NCBI GenBank assembly: GCA_024036415.1
Contig: JAMWET010001300.1
Location: forward strand, 1,295,501 to 1,359,500
Length of the DNA stretch: 64,000 nucleotides
Reading direction: 5' to 3'
Source of the DNA: Prochilodus magdalenae
Lineage: Eukaryota; Chordata; Actinopteri; Characiformes; Prochilodontidae
Below, piece after piece: positions 13,108-23,419 of the stretch (its first letter is position 1; every line of letters begins with the position of its first letter). A program made the translations under genes and the position numbers. The notes below the pieces were generated by a model. The model saw only the letters and a program-made list of their open reading frames with translations, was not told the DNA's origin and did no database searches.

Positions 13108-14010
13108 CATTTACATTACATTTACATTTACATTTAAGGCATTTAGCAGACGCCCTTATCCAGAGCGACTTACACCCGTGCTTAGTGTTCCGTTGGATAA
13201 TATTCCAGCTAGTTTTTTTGTGGGGTTTTGGGGGGGGGGGGGGGGGGGGGGGTTTTTTTTTGTTGTTTTTTTTTTTGTAGGAAGTTTAGAGCCTAAAACT
13301 CACCACGAGCTCAGACACTGCCCGAACAGGGGCCAGTGCTGGTACCTAGAGATTAATACACAGACACAGAACAAGTAAAGCAGTACCTGGCAACCCCAGC
13401 CCAGTGCTCATACCTTTAGGTCATTATTAAAAAGGTCATTATAAGTGCAACACAATACACATTGACAAAGATCATTATAAGTGCAACACCAGTGTTATTA
13501 AAGTGCAACACAATACACACAATTTACACCTCTACTAGAGCTCACTTACTTAAGTGCATTACGAAGAAACGGGTCTTCAGTCTGCATTTGAAGACTGCAA
13601 GAGACTCCGCTGTTTGGACAGCCAGTGGGAATTCATTCCATCATCTGGGAGCCAGGACAGAGAAGTGTCTGGACGCTTGTCTTCCATGTGTCCTCAGGGA
13701 TGGCGGTTTGAGTCGAGCTGTACTTGAAGCACAAAGGGCTCGAGGTACAGCTCGACTCTTCACCATTGCCATAAGGTACGGAGGCGCTGGTCCATTCTTG
13801 GCTTTGTAGGCCAGCATCAGAGTTTTAAACCTGATGCGAGCAACGACAGGAAGCCAATGAAGGGAGCGCAGCAGTGGAGTGACGTGGGTGAACTTTGGAA
13901 GATTGAAGATGAGTCGAGCTGCTGCGTTCTGGACAAGTTGCAAGGGCCTGATGGCCTGCAGAGGAAGACCAGCCAGGAGCGAGTTGCAGTAGTCTAGCCT
14001 TGGATGTAAT
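13108..14010 (-). mobile_element. L2-like LINE, 3' end with reverse-transcriptase C-terminal remnant
   Basis: On the minus strand 13943-13641 encodes LVQNAAARLIFNLPKFTH, LLRSLHWLPVVARIRFKTL and LAYKAKNGPAPPYL, the signature C-terminal end of L2/CR1-type reverse transcriptases. It is followed toward lower coordinates by the 3' UTR, the tail GTAAGTCGCTCTGGATAAGG, and short ATGTAA repeats (13108-13136), the usual 3' end of these LINEs. It is 5' truncated as normal for LINE insertions. A run of 23 G lies in its 3' UTR. Confidence 0.82.
13230..13252. repeat. poly(G) run of 23
   Basis: Uninterrupted G run followed by a T-rich tract, inside the LINE 3' UTR. Its length is unusual for this AT-rich region and could include assembly slippage. 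Confidence 0.95.
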
Positions 14011-14159
14011 TATGCTAATCACCAACAGAACCTGCATAGGTTGTTTTGTATGCCGGTTTGCTGGTTACCCAGTGACCAGCAAAAACCAGTTTAGAGCTGC
14101 ATTGAAAGCATCCTGCTCTGTGCTGTTTTTAGCCGGGTATCTTCTAGAGATGGGCCATT

Positions 14160-14964
14160 TTGTGATCTTCACACTTAATACATGATGTGTTTTTGCATAA
14201 TGTCAGTGAAAAGTGTGTGTAGATGTAAAAGTGTGAAGTGTGTTTTCTACACAAGCACCTTTCATGTAATTTGAAATTACAATACAAGCTTTATTTCTTT
14301 TTCCTAGAAGTGTAGAATTAGGCCAAAAACCACTTAAGCTTAATAAGAACATTTAAGAGTGGACCTAATAGACAGACCTCCACACCTTCAAATGGTTTTT
14401 AGAAGGGTATGTGTTGGTAAAGGCAAGTGTAATATGTGGAACCATGAAACAGTCACAGGATCATCTGAATATTAATGGTTTGTTTGATGATTAAATGGAG
14501 AATGTGTTGTAGAAGGCTCCTGTGTTCTGCTACTGTGGTTCAGTAAAAGCAGCCTTCTCATAAGCCAAAGCTGAGTATCTATACTTATTTCTTATCACCA
14601 AGTGTAGAAAAAAAGAAGGGCTTGCAATTAAAAGTGTAAGAGTTGAATAGAGCCCTTGATTCCACAAAGTGAAAAGCAATCATCCTTCAAACCAAAACAA
14701 GGCTCTCCGCTTTGCTCCGCTGCCAGGAACAGCACGGGCACAATGCCTGTCAAATGGACTGTGACATTCCAGGGGTTTTCTGAGTGAGCTGTAATTACTT
14801 TCTCTCCAAGTTTTGGCTGTGGGGTCCGCAGCCTGTGAATCCTTCCCACCCCCCAATTAGCAAGTGAAGTTCGCCTTCCCCTACTTGTTCCCTCATCTTG
14901 TTGTGAGGTGCAGTCAAGGAACAAATCTCCTTCTCTGGATCTGTCTTTCTTCTCTGCTTTAAAT
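14160..14964 (+). promoter_or_regulatory. upstream region of the TGF-beta-like gene
   Basis: Holds the 5' UTR and presumably the promoter. Bases 14690-14930 are GC-richer than the flanks, with caattag and other homeodomain-like words; no convincing TATA box at a usable distance. Transcription start unknown. Confidence 0.35.
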
Positions 14965-15232
14965 ATGGAGTTCAGAAGATGTTTCTGTGTGCTTCTACTC
15001 CTGGATGCAGTTTGTACCTTGATGTTAGAAGAGGACTTTGCAGAAGATTTGGAGAACCGGGATCTTAGCAAGGCCATTTTAGAGATGCTGCACATCAACA
15101 AGCTGTCTGTGCCTCACCAGGCAAAGCCTCACCCGTACATGAAGCAGGTTTACCAGCTACTGGACACCCTGGAGTCAAGGCACAGAAGTGATGCAGATGG
15201 GACGCTGGTGCAGAGTTTCCGCAGCATCCAGA
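14965..15232 (+). CDS. TGF-beta-like ligand exon 1: signal peptide and N-terminal prodomain
   Basis: Encodes 89 residues plus one base. After the signal peptide comes an acidic stretch, then an amphipathic helix-like segment (LSKAILEMLHINKL) and PHPYMKQVYQLL, which resembles the latency-helix region of BMP/GDF proforms. It ends at A|gtaaga (phase 1). The open frame runs on into the intron to 15309, which is read-through. Confidence 0.85.
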
Positions 15233-18200
15233 GTAAGAAGCACCTTCTGATCTGTCATCTGATATCTGTTTCTCCTCTTAGTGCTCACTGCAGTGTAGGT
15301 ATGCTATAGACCGAACATCAGATGTGCAAATAATCATCACAGTGAACTTACAGTACCATTTGTACTAGTTGGGCAAAATGTGTCACATTGATAATTAGTA
15401 AAAATACAGTATCCATTCAAATATTATAATCTATCCTTCAAAAAGTATGATATATTATCATATATACATATATATATATATATATTATAATATTATATAT
15501 ATATATTTAATATCCCAAACATTTGCAGCAGCAAGACGTTTATAAATTCTAAAAGACAGTTTATATGTTATATAGTCGTATACAAAAGTCAACACATCCT
15601 CTACAGAGGAGACACTTCTTCTCATTTTAAAGGAGCAATCTGCACGATCTTTAAAAAAATAAATTAAAATAAATAAACTAACTATTTTATATGCATACAT
15701 ACATGTACATGCATTCTATACAGTATGTCTATATACAGTATATCATGGATGTCTGTACAATGTACAGATTGCACAACAGCATGCTAGCTAGCCTTTGCCA
15801 GTTTGTCTTGTAATACCACTTTGTTCCTCCAGTAGCGATAAGTCACTGAGTCACTGTAGAGTCAAGCTGTATCTTGTCAATCATCAAGGCACCGCTCTGG
15901 ATTATTTAAAGACAGCTGGTCATGCAATGACGCTCTTAGCATACAGTCATTATAATGAGCTCCACCGCCCACTCTTAGCAAGAAACCACGCTCAACAGTA
16001 AACAACACAGCTGTATAAACAGAAGCAAAACAAGAGTTAACATTGGTGTCTGCTGCTGTAGATGCTGGAGTGTGAGGGGATGAAGTTTGATTTGGTTAGG
16101 ATTTGGTTTCCTCTAGACCGATAAGAACAGCGGGGGAAGGTTTTCATGTACCTGTTCCTTCCCCATAGTAGACAATGTATCTTATTTCTACTTAGCATAT
16201 CACCAGATTTCACCAGGTAAACCCAGACTTTTGTATGGTATTGTATATTAACGATATCTTGGCCATTCATCTTTCTCAAAATTGGTCAATATTTCTAAAT
16301 TTGGATGCATTAAAGCAGTTTTTATGAGCTATACAGTTTTCTTAGGCATTTTAAATCTTTCTTTGCTCATCTTTGTTTATTTGTTTATTGTTTTGGACAC
16401 AACTAAACAGCTTTTTGGTTTTGTAAATACACATGAAAAATGTATGGATATATAAACTTTTTTCATGTTCTTAAAAACACCATTTTAATTGGGCTGTTTT
16501 TAATACTTCTCCTTGGAAAAAAGCTAGTGTTACAGTGACTAACTATGGGGCTATGTTTAACCAGGTACAAAATATAGCACTCCTGGCTGGATCTGGTTCA
16601 ATGTGTCACACCTGAGGCCCTCCATGACTGTCGCTGAGCTGGTCCTGCTGAGAAAAACTCTTCATCCTAAGCCCCTGACCGTTACAGTGGCTGTGCACAG
16701 CCTCTCACCTGGAATGGGGAACCTAAGCATAAGCGGGCCCCTCGCCGAGCAGCTGCTGACCCTGGACAAGCTTCCCCCATCAGGCTATGACGTGTTCAAT
16801 GTGACGGCGGCCCTGACGCAGCAGCATCGCTGGCAAGACGCTCTGGGCTTCCAACTGCGCTTTGGAGATGAAAGTGGTAGCCTGGTGCTCCACGAGGCGC
16901 TCACACAGAGCTTATACTGCTTGAATGGGAGCTCACTCAGCCAGCCACTGCTGGTGGCCTACAGGGTCAAACCGGTGGAGCACGAGGGGGCCCAGCGGGC
17001 ATCAGGGAAGACCTCAGAGCGCAGGCAAAGACAGCACTGCGGGGCCAGCATTCAGCAAGAGAAGCGAAGAACACAGTCAAGGAAGCAGAGGAGAACTGCT
17101 AACACTCCATGCAGACTTCACATACACCATATTGATGTTTATAAGAGTGAACTGGCTCAGTGGATACTACAGCCAACAAGGTTTAACATCAGTTTCTGCA
17201 GGTATGATTTATGATTTATGAGTGTAGTTTGTATTTATCATATTTATTTATTTATTTTTACATTTTCTATATGCCCTACCTACTCTAATGCAAGCTCATG
17301 GGGACAGAATAGTACAGTCTGGTGAGGTTCCAAGTTTGTTTTAGCTGTGTTTTATATATGTATATTTTTGTCTCTTAAATGTGATCATCTAACAAATGTA
17401 AATATTAGTTAAAGACAACACAAGTAAACATACAGTGGGGTGCGAAAGTTTGGGCAGCCTTGTTAATTTTCCTTATTTACCTTTATAAAGCATTGATTGT
17501 TTGGATAAAAAAAATTGCATTAAATATATCACATAGGGGATAAACACAGTGATATTTGAGAAGTGAAATGAAGTTTATATGATTTACAGAAAGTGTGCAA
17601 TAATTAGTTAAACAACAGTAGGCAGGTGCATGAATTTGGGCACTGTTGTCATTTTATTGATTTTAAAACCTTTAGAACTAATTACTGGAACTCAAATTTG
17701 GTTTGTTAAGTTCAGTGACCCTTGACATCCATACACAGGTGACTCTTTTTATGAGAAAGGGTATTTAAGGGGGGCAATTATAAGTTTTCTTCCTCTTTGC
17801 ATCTTCTCTGAAGAGTCGCAGCATGGGAGTCTCAAAACAACTTTCAAATGACCTGAAAACAAAGACTGTTCACCGTCATGGTTTAGGGGAAGGACACAGA
17901 AAACTATCTCAGAGATTTCAGCTTTCAGTCTCCACTGTGAGAAACATTGTGAGAAAATGGAAGACCACAGGCACAGTTCAAGTCAAGGCTCGAAGTGGCA
18001 GGCCAAGAAAAATCTTGAATAAACAGAAGCGAAGGATGTTGAGAACAGTCAGAGTCAACCCACAGACCAGCACCAAAGACCTACAACATGATCTTGCTGC
18101 TGATGGAGTCACTGTGCATCGTTCAACTATTCAGCGCACTTTACACAAGGAGATGCTGTATGAGAGAGTGATGCAGAGGAAGCCTCTTCTCCGCCCACAT

Positions 18201-20684
18201 CACAAACAGAGCCGCTTGAGGTATGCTAAAGCACATTTGGACAAGCCAGCTTCATTTTGGAATAAGGTGCTGTGTTATTTGGGCATAACAAGGGCCGTTA
18301 TGCATGGAGGAAAAAGAACACAGCACTCCAAGAAAAACACCTGCTACCTACAGTAAAATTTGGTGGTGGTTCCATCATGCTGTGGGGCTGTGTGGCCAGT
18401 ACAGGGACTGGGAATCTTGTTAAAGTTGAGGGATGCATGGATTCCAGTCAATATCAGCAGATTCTGGAGACCAATGTCCAGGAATCAGTGACAGGCTGGG
18501 GCTGGATCTTCCAACAAGACAACGACCCTAAACACTGCTCAAAATCTACTAATGCATTCATGCAGAGGGACAAGTACAACGTTCTGGAATGGCCATCTCA
18601 GTCCCCACACCTGAATATTATTGAAAATCTGTGGTGTCACTTAAAGAGAGCTGTCCATGCTCGGAAACCATCAAACCTGAATGAACTAGAGATGTTTTGT
18701 AAAGAAGAATGGTCTAAAATACCTTCAGCCACAATCCAGACTCTCATTAGAAGCTATAGGAAGCGTTTAGAGGCTGTTATTTCTGCGAAAGGAGGATCTA
18801 CTAAAGGGTTTTTTTTTATTTTGGTGCCCAAATTTATGCACCTGCCTAATTTTGTTTAGACAATTATTGCACGCTTTCTGTAAATCATATAAACTTCATT
18901 TCACTTCTCAAATATCACTGCATTTGTCCCCTATATGATACATTTAACTGATTTTTTTTATCCAAACAATCAATGCTTTATAAAGGTAAATAAGGAAAAT
19001 TAACAACGCTGCCCAAACTTTCGCACCCCACTGTAAAAAGCAGTTTTTACATGAAGGCCTGCAGTTCTTTTTGGTCAGCAGTGGTATTTGTCTTGGCACT
19101 CTGCCATGCAGGCCATTTTTGCCCAGTCTCTTTCTTATGGTGGATTCATGAACGCTGACCTTAACTGAGGCAGGTGAGGCCTGCAGTTCTTTAGATGTTG
19201 TTGTGGGGTCTTTTGAGTATCTTTTGGTCCACTGCGCTATGTCAGGCAGGTCCTATTTAAGTGATTTCTTGATTGAGAACAGGTGTGGCAGTAACCAGGC
19301 CTGGGTGTGGCTAGAGAAATTAAAGAGAAAAGAGAAACGCAGGTGTGATAAACCACAGTTAAGTTATGTTTTTTAAGTTATGGGATTTTATGTTTACTTG
19401 TGTTGTCTGTCACATTACAATTTAAAAAGGGCTTGTTAATTTGCTAAGTGAATTAGTTGGATGATGTGTGTTGAAGATCTTCTTTACGTTGTGTAAAAAT
19501 CTGTGATGATTTGAATAAAAATGCTCTAAAACTGCTTGGAATTAAATCCGTTTACATTAACACATTAAAGCAAAGGTCATTTTGTCCTCTCATGTAGAGT
19601 TACCATGTTGTAGATACCTGGTTTTTGGTATTTGGACAGCAATGATATGCGGGGCAAGGGTACTCCAGGACAAGAGCAAGGAAACTGTCTAAAAGCCAAG
19701 ACACACCAAGACATCATTCTCCAACAAACAGCAACAAACACAAACACTGCGTTGATGTGTTATACCTGTATGTGGTTAGAGACTGTAGAATGTTGTTCCT
19801 CATTCAGGCTGTTCTAAAATGTTCTCCTCCATCCACTCCTTTCTACATTGTTTTACCCTGACAAGGTTTGTTCATTTACTCTGGATGAGTAGTAAAACCA
19901 AATGAGGTTTCTAAAACCAACCTAGAACCTTTAAAATGTTGGTGTTTGTTGGAGAATGTTGAATCAGCATACCCTGATCTTAGTCAAGACAAGAATAATC
20001 TGAAATTATTGACACATTGTGTGATATAGGGATCACTGAACTAATCAAGCTTTTTCTATTGATGGGTAGATGTGGTGGGAGAGGGAGGGGTAAAATTCTA
20101 TTACTAGTTTATATTACGGTTAATATTATTTTCCCCACCTGTGGTGGGCACGGTGATGTAATGAACCATCAGAAGATGTTGTAGAGACAGGCAAAAGTCA
20201 TTACATTACAGGAAAAGAAAAAAAACCGTTGAAATGAGATGATGTGAGAAATTACATTATATGCATAACATTAATATGCCAAAAAAACAGACTGGCTTTA
20301 ACATAACCTTTTTTAAGTCACGTCTATTGTGTGTCTTTTTGCAGGGGTATGTGTATGAGTGAGATATCTAAGCTCTCTACAGATGAACAGAGGCTGAATC
20401 AAAATCAGGGAGAAAATGATCCACCCCAAAGGTACAGTGACTTCAACCAATTTCCCTCTACGGATTAGTCACCTGATATTAAACCGTAGTTAAGCCAGCT
20501 GCATGGGTAATTATTTGAAATGTTGAACAATCTTGCACTTCTTTCCAGTTCACACTGCATTGCGGAGGAGCTGTCTTCCCTCAGGGTGATGTATAGAAGT
20601 ACCACAAACTACATCATTATAAAGGAGTTAAAAGACATCAGGGCAGAGAGATGTGGATGCCCACCAAAGACTGAAGTGAAGTGA
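14965..20684 (+). CDS. TGF-beta superfamily ligand, BMP/GDF/Lefty-like, four exons, complete
   Basis: Coding exons join as 14965-15232, 16565-17201, 20345-20431 and 20549-20684, giving 375 aa; all splice phases match. An in-frame ATG also lies at 14908, but ATG 14965 begins a clear signal peptide (MEFRRCFCVLLLLDAVC). The prodomain has the family motif WFNVSHLRP near residue 100. A furin-type RKQR lies at 262-265. The mature domain starts at CRLH (C272), continues with SFCRGMC (the CxGxC knot motif), then HCIAEELSSLRVMY and the terminal CGC, plus a seven-residue tail. Only six of the seven canonical cysteines are present: the usual CC pair is a single C, so a covalent dimer is unlikely, as in Lefty, GDF9, BMP15 and GDF3. 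The ligand would be secreted and act on Ser/Thr kinase receptors, or antagonise them as Lefty does. Subfamily is not resolved. Two introns interrupt the mature domain, unlike typical BMPs. Confidence 0.88.
15450..15508. repeat. AT-rich microsatellite
   Basis: Mostly (TA)n with interruptions, in intron 1 of the TGF-beta-like gene. Confidence 0.85.
16565..17201 (+). CDS. TGF-beta-like ligand exon 2: prodomain, cleavage site and start of mature domain
   Basis: Begins after ttaaccag and completes a Ser codon with the last base of exon 1. It encodes the arm-domain strands (MTVAELVLLRK, VFNVTAAL, QPLLVAYRV), several N-X-S/T sites, a basic stretch with RKQR, and the first mature cysteines. It ends within the Arg codon of CRG at AG|gtatga (phase 2). 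Confidence 0.9.
17433..19033 (+). mobile_element. Tc1-like DNA transposon, full length, nested insertion
   Basis: 1601 bp bounded by TA target duplications (17431-17432 and 19034-19035). Terminal inverted repeats start CAGTGGGGTGCGAAAGTTTG and end with its near-perfect complement; the inverted similarity reaches well beyond 100 bp inward on each side. It carries a broken transposase gene. The inverted repeats remain very similar, so the insertion is fairly young compared with other repeats here. Confidence 0.92.
17823..18859 (+). pseudogene. Tc1-family transposase, inactivated by a small internal deletion
   Basis: Frame one (17823-18356) starts MGVSKQLSNDLK and carries the paired helix-turn-helix DNA-binding region and the basic GRPRK hook. 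The frame is lost near 18272, and the catalytic part continues in another frame to 18859 (LFGHNKGRYAW, FQQDNDPKHC, LNIIENLW). Between FWNKVL and LFGHNK the expected segment with the first catalytic Asp is missing; about eight codons with an uneven base count are gone, which also shifts the frame. The DDE triad is therefore incomplete, and the element cannot move by its own enzyme. Confidence 0.88.
20345..20431 (+). CDS. TGF-beta-like ligand exon 3: knot Gly-X-Cys and finger region
   Basis: An 87-nt exon between tttgcag and AG|gtacag. It completes the CRGMC motif, then encodes a hydrophilic, cysteine-free stretch (ISKLSTDEQRLNQNQ). It is too short for an ordinary ORF scan; phase and the knot motif support it. 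Confidence 0.85.
20549..20684 (+). CDS. TGF-beta-like ligand exon 4: C-terminal cystine-knot strands and stop
   Basis: Starts after ctttccag, 117 bp from exon 3. It encodes SSHCIAEELSSLRVMY, then a strand (TTNYIIIKELKDIRAE), CGC and PPKTEVK before TGA. The single C in HCIAEE occupies the place where most ligands have CC. The tail beyond CGC recalls Lefty, but this similarity is judged by eye only. Confidence 0.87.
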
Positions 20685-21325
20685 AACACAGATGCCTACT
20701 CATATACAAAGAAGTACGCTGGTATAGAGTAGTGTGAATGATAAGATGATGCCATTAGCCACCGTACAGGGAGATTTATGAGAAATCTGTCTGGCAGCTT
20801 CATCCAGCTGTAAAATATACTAATCATTTCAGTTGTTTAAGTAGTACAGTGTTTTACAATCCCAACCCTGATGACCCAGTTCACTGCATAACGTGTTATT
20901 CCTGCTGTATTACACCTGATTACTCAACTAACCGAGTATGTATCAACTCATGTATGAAATGCGTGTGTTAATGGTGGGGAATTAACACAAAAATGTGCAG
21001 TGCACTGGGTCCCTATGGCTGCTGGCTCTACCTAATAATCAACATAAACGACTGCTTGGCCACCAGGGGCTCCGTAACAGTTTTTAGGTCATTATGTATG
21101 TTTACCATTATGTTATCTACTAAGACACTAGAAAAAGAATGAGAGAAGTAACTGGTTAATAATGTCTTAAACTAAAGAAGATGAGGAAAACAGCTAAATG
21201 TCAAAGGCAAATTTGTGGCTTCATTTTTAATGTTCTGTTTTTTTCAGTGCTTCTTTTATTATTACAGTTGAAAATCAAAATGTATCTGGAGGGATAATGC
21301 TAAAAGCAGTTAGAATCCCTTTAGC

Positions 21326-21331
21326 AATAAA
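21326..21331 (+). terminator. candidate poly(A) signal for the TGF-beta-like gene
   Basis: AATAAA, followed directly by a second overlapping AATAAA-like motif, about 640 bp after the stop codon. It is the first clear hexamer I noticed on this strand downstream of the gene. No transcript evidence. Confidence 0.3.
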
Positions 21332-21784
21332 TAAATGCAAAAAGTTGCCTTTTTTAATGAATTTATGGTAGTCATAATTAGGATTTTAATCTTACAGTAT
21401 ATCAGCTAGCATGCTAAGCCTTTTGGCTAATGTCATATAAACAAGGATACTATAGAATTAAAATATGTAAGATTATACTCAATAGCTCAGCAAGCCTAAT
21501 GAACATAAATAAACATGCTATGACAATATACAGTCACATAGACAGCTGAAATATGAATAGGACATGTGATGATGTCAAGGTGCCAGACATATCACTAGTT
21601 ACATTCTACTACTCCTACGCCTGGGTAATGTCTGGTTAACATTATAATTCATAAAGCTAGCGTTGTGTAAAACCTGGAAATGTACACAGAATAATTATCG
21701 AATGGTATGAGATCATATGTAAAGTATAGATGTCAATAAGCAGCTGAACTGTATGAATTAACATTCTGTCCCATGCTTTTTCAT

Positions 21785-22112
21785 GTAACCCCCATGATGG
21801 TATGCTCCAAGTAGTGGGAGGGGCTATAGTGGTATGAAAGAGGCATGAGGGAAGATGGTGGATAGTTGGGCTAGAGTCCAGTTAGGTGCACATGAGTTGG
21901 TTGAGGGGGCTCAAAGGTGTGTCCTGAACCCTGACATGTACTAGTCCCAATGGAAATAATATTACAAGTTGAAAGGAGCCTATTAACTGTTTTATGTTCT
22001 TTTCTTTTTGAAACTTGTTATATTAAAAATGTGTGAAACACCAAATAAATGCTGGAGTTCAACTGGACCCAACTAGAGTGTCTCTGGGAATTTCTTTTGG
22101 CAGCCTCACTAC
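21785..22112 (+). mobile_element. possible solo LTR
   Basis: Starts TGTAACCCCC and ends CACTACA, the TG...CA form of Gypsy-type LTRs, with an internal AATAAA near 22044 at the position expected for an LTR R region. No target duplication or internal retroelement sequence was found, so this is tentative. Confidence 0.3.
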
Positions 22113-22319
22113 ACCAACCACTTGTGACCACACCACCACAGGACACATCAAGCGTCATGAACTGATAACTTATGAAGAATAGCTTTAGGCCTCAGAAAAG
22201 GAAATTTTCTTCTCTATGTTTTTCCTTTTTTAACCCTTTTACAAGGTAGGTCTGGGGGAGTTTCGAGAGGGCTGATGCACACTAGGCCCCCAGAAAAAAA
22301 CAGCTTGAGATGGTCCTGC

Positions 22320-22610
22320 AAACACACATATGTTGTGATAACGTTGTGATAACCTATTGTTTTGTTTTCCACAACGTTGTCACAGCGTTGAAATGTAATT
22401 CCTCTGAATGTTGTGAGGAAGTAGTGGCTTTGTCAGCACTATGTCACAACCCCTTGGAATCCTTGTTCCATAATATCTGTACGGAATTTTTCTATGGAAA
22501 CTCTCAACAGGACACCACATGACAACATTACTTCATAGTCACGTTGTGACATCGTACAGCCACACCTTTTTACAACGTCGTGGCACTGTTGTAAGAAAGT
22601 AGTTTGTGTG
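22320..22610. repeat. ACGTTGT/ACAACGT-rich dyad repeat
   Basis: Repeated facing words: gataacgttgtgataac, ccacaacgttgtcacagcgttg, tcacgttgtgacatcg, tacaacgtcgtgg. The dense dyads resemble a decayed MITE. Function unknown. Confidence 0.45.
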
Positions 22611-22979
22611 TTTTGTGTGTTCCCTGCCCTGAGAAACTGACCGTATCAGTAGTTCACACAGTAATGCTTTACACCACTAGGGGGCAGAAGAATGCAGAGT
22701 AAGGAGTCAAAAGGGTGAACATTGTTCCTAATTCACCAAAAAGTTTTTTTCTGTAATTTGCTCTTTTGAGAAAAGTTCTAAAAAAGTCTACTTCAGATTG
22801 ATGACGTGTTTGGTTAAACCACAAACCTTATTGTGACTCTCTTATTTCTGATGTACTGTATATCAAATAAACAATAAAAGAGTGCATTATCGAGTTTATG
22901 GATTAATAATCCTTATGAATGAAGGTAACCTTGCAGTGAGTCAGATTAGACTGTCTCTGTAAACATTCAGAAGAGTGGC

Positions 22980-23400
22980 AGTAACAACTATATCTGTATA
23001 AACAGAAATGGCGCCCAAAATGAATGCATCTCCATCTTTTTTAATGCACAGTCGGACTGTGTTTGCATGTAAACCAGTCTTTGTGATGAATTTCGTCGCG
23101 GTCAGTAAATTGGAGGTGGGAGTCGATGCCAAAACGGATTTGGGAATAAAGAATCGTTTCGGACTCGATTCCACAAGAGCCCCGAACCGCGTGCGCACTG
23201 ATAGAACATATCAGCCCTAGTTCAGCTGATGAGGTCCCTGAGCTAACGTTAATTCTCTGACGTTAGTATTTGGCAGCTCTTCTTATGCTTTTATTTATTT
23301 ATTTATTTAGAAAGTTATTACACCGAATATACTTCCGGAATCGGCTCCACTATTGCCAATAGCTTGGAATCAGACTCGGAGTCGACTCCATGGCTTCTGG
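22980..23400. repeat. GGAATCGxCTCC-rich sequence upstream of tspan5
   Basis: Words such as ggaatcggctcc, cggactcgattcc and cggagtcgactccat recur in both directions. May be a decayed hAT-like terminal region. It borders the CpG-rich promoter. Confidence 0.35.
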
Positions 23401-23419
23401 AAACGAATTATCCGACTGT

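Larger units (their letters stand above)
17372..19432. mobile_element. older, internally deleted Tc1/mariner-like element, interrupted by a younger Tc1
   Basis: Facing ends: acaacacaagtaaaca on the left (near 17415) and tgtttacttgtgttgtct on the right (near 19390) are inverted copies, and flanking bases (tgatcatctaacaaatgtaaatatt) fit the same family end. Interior sequence 19070-19320 (ctctgccatgcaggcc, cctgcagttctttagatgtt, aacaggtgtggcagtaacc) matches my recollection of a common fish Tc1-like transposon in reverse orientation. Boundaries are approximate. It sits in intron 2 of the TGF-beta-like gene. Confidence 0.6.

Noticed and set aside
14628..14964. ATG at 14908 as start of the TGF-beta-like protein
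   Set aside because: It would put 19 polar residues before the signal peptide; the ATG at 14965 starts directly at the hydrophobic leader.
14628..15101. 157-codon minus-strand frame opposite exon 1 of the TGF-beta-like gene
   Set aside because: It is the antisense shadow of a real coding exon and its 5' region.
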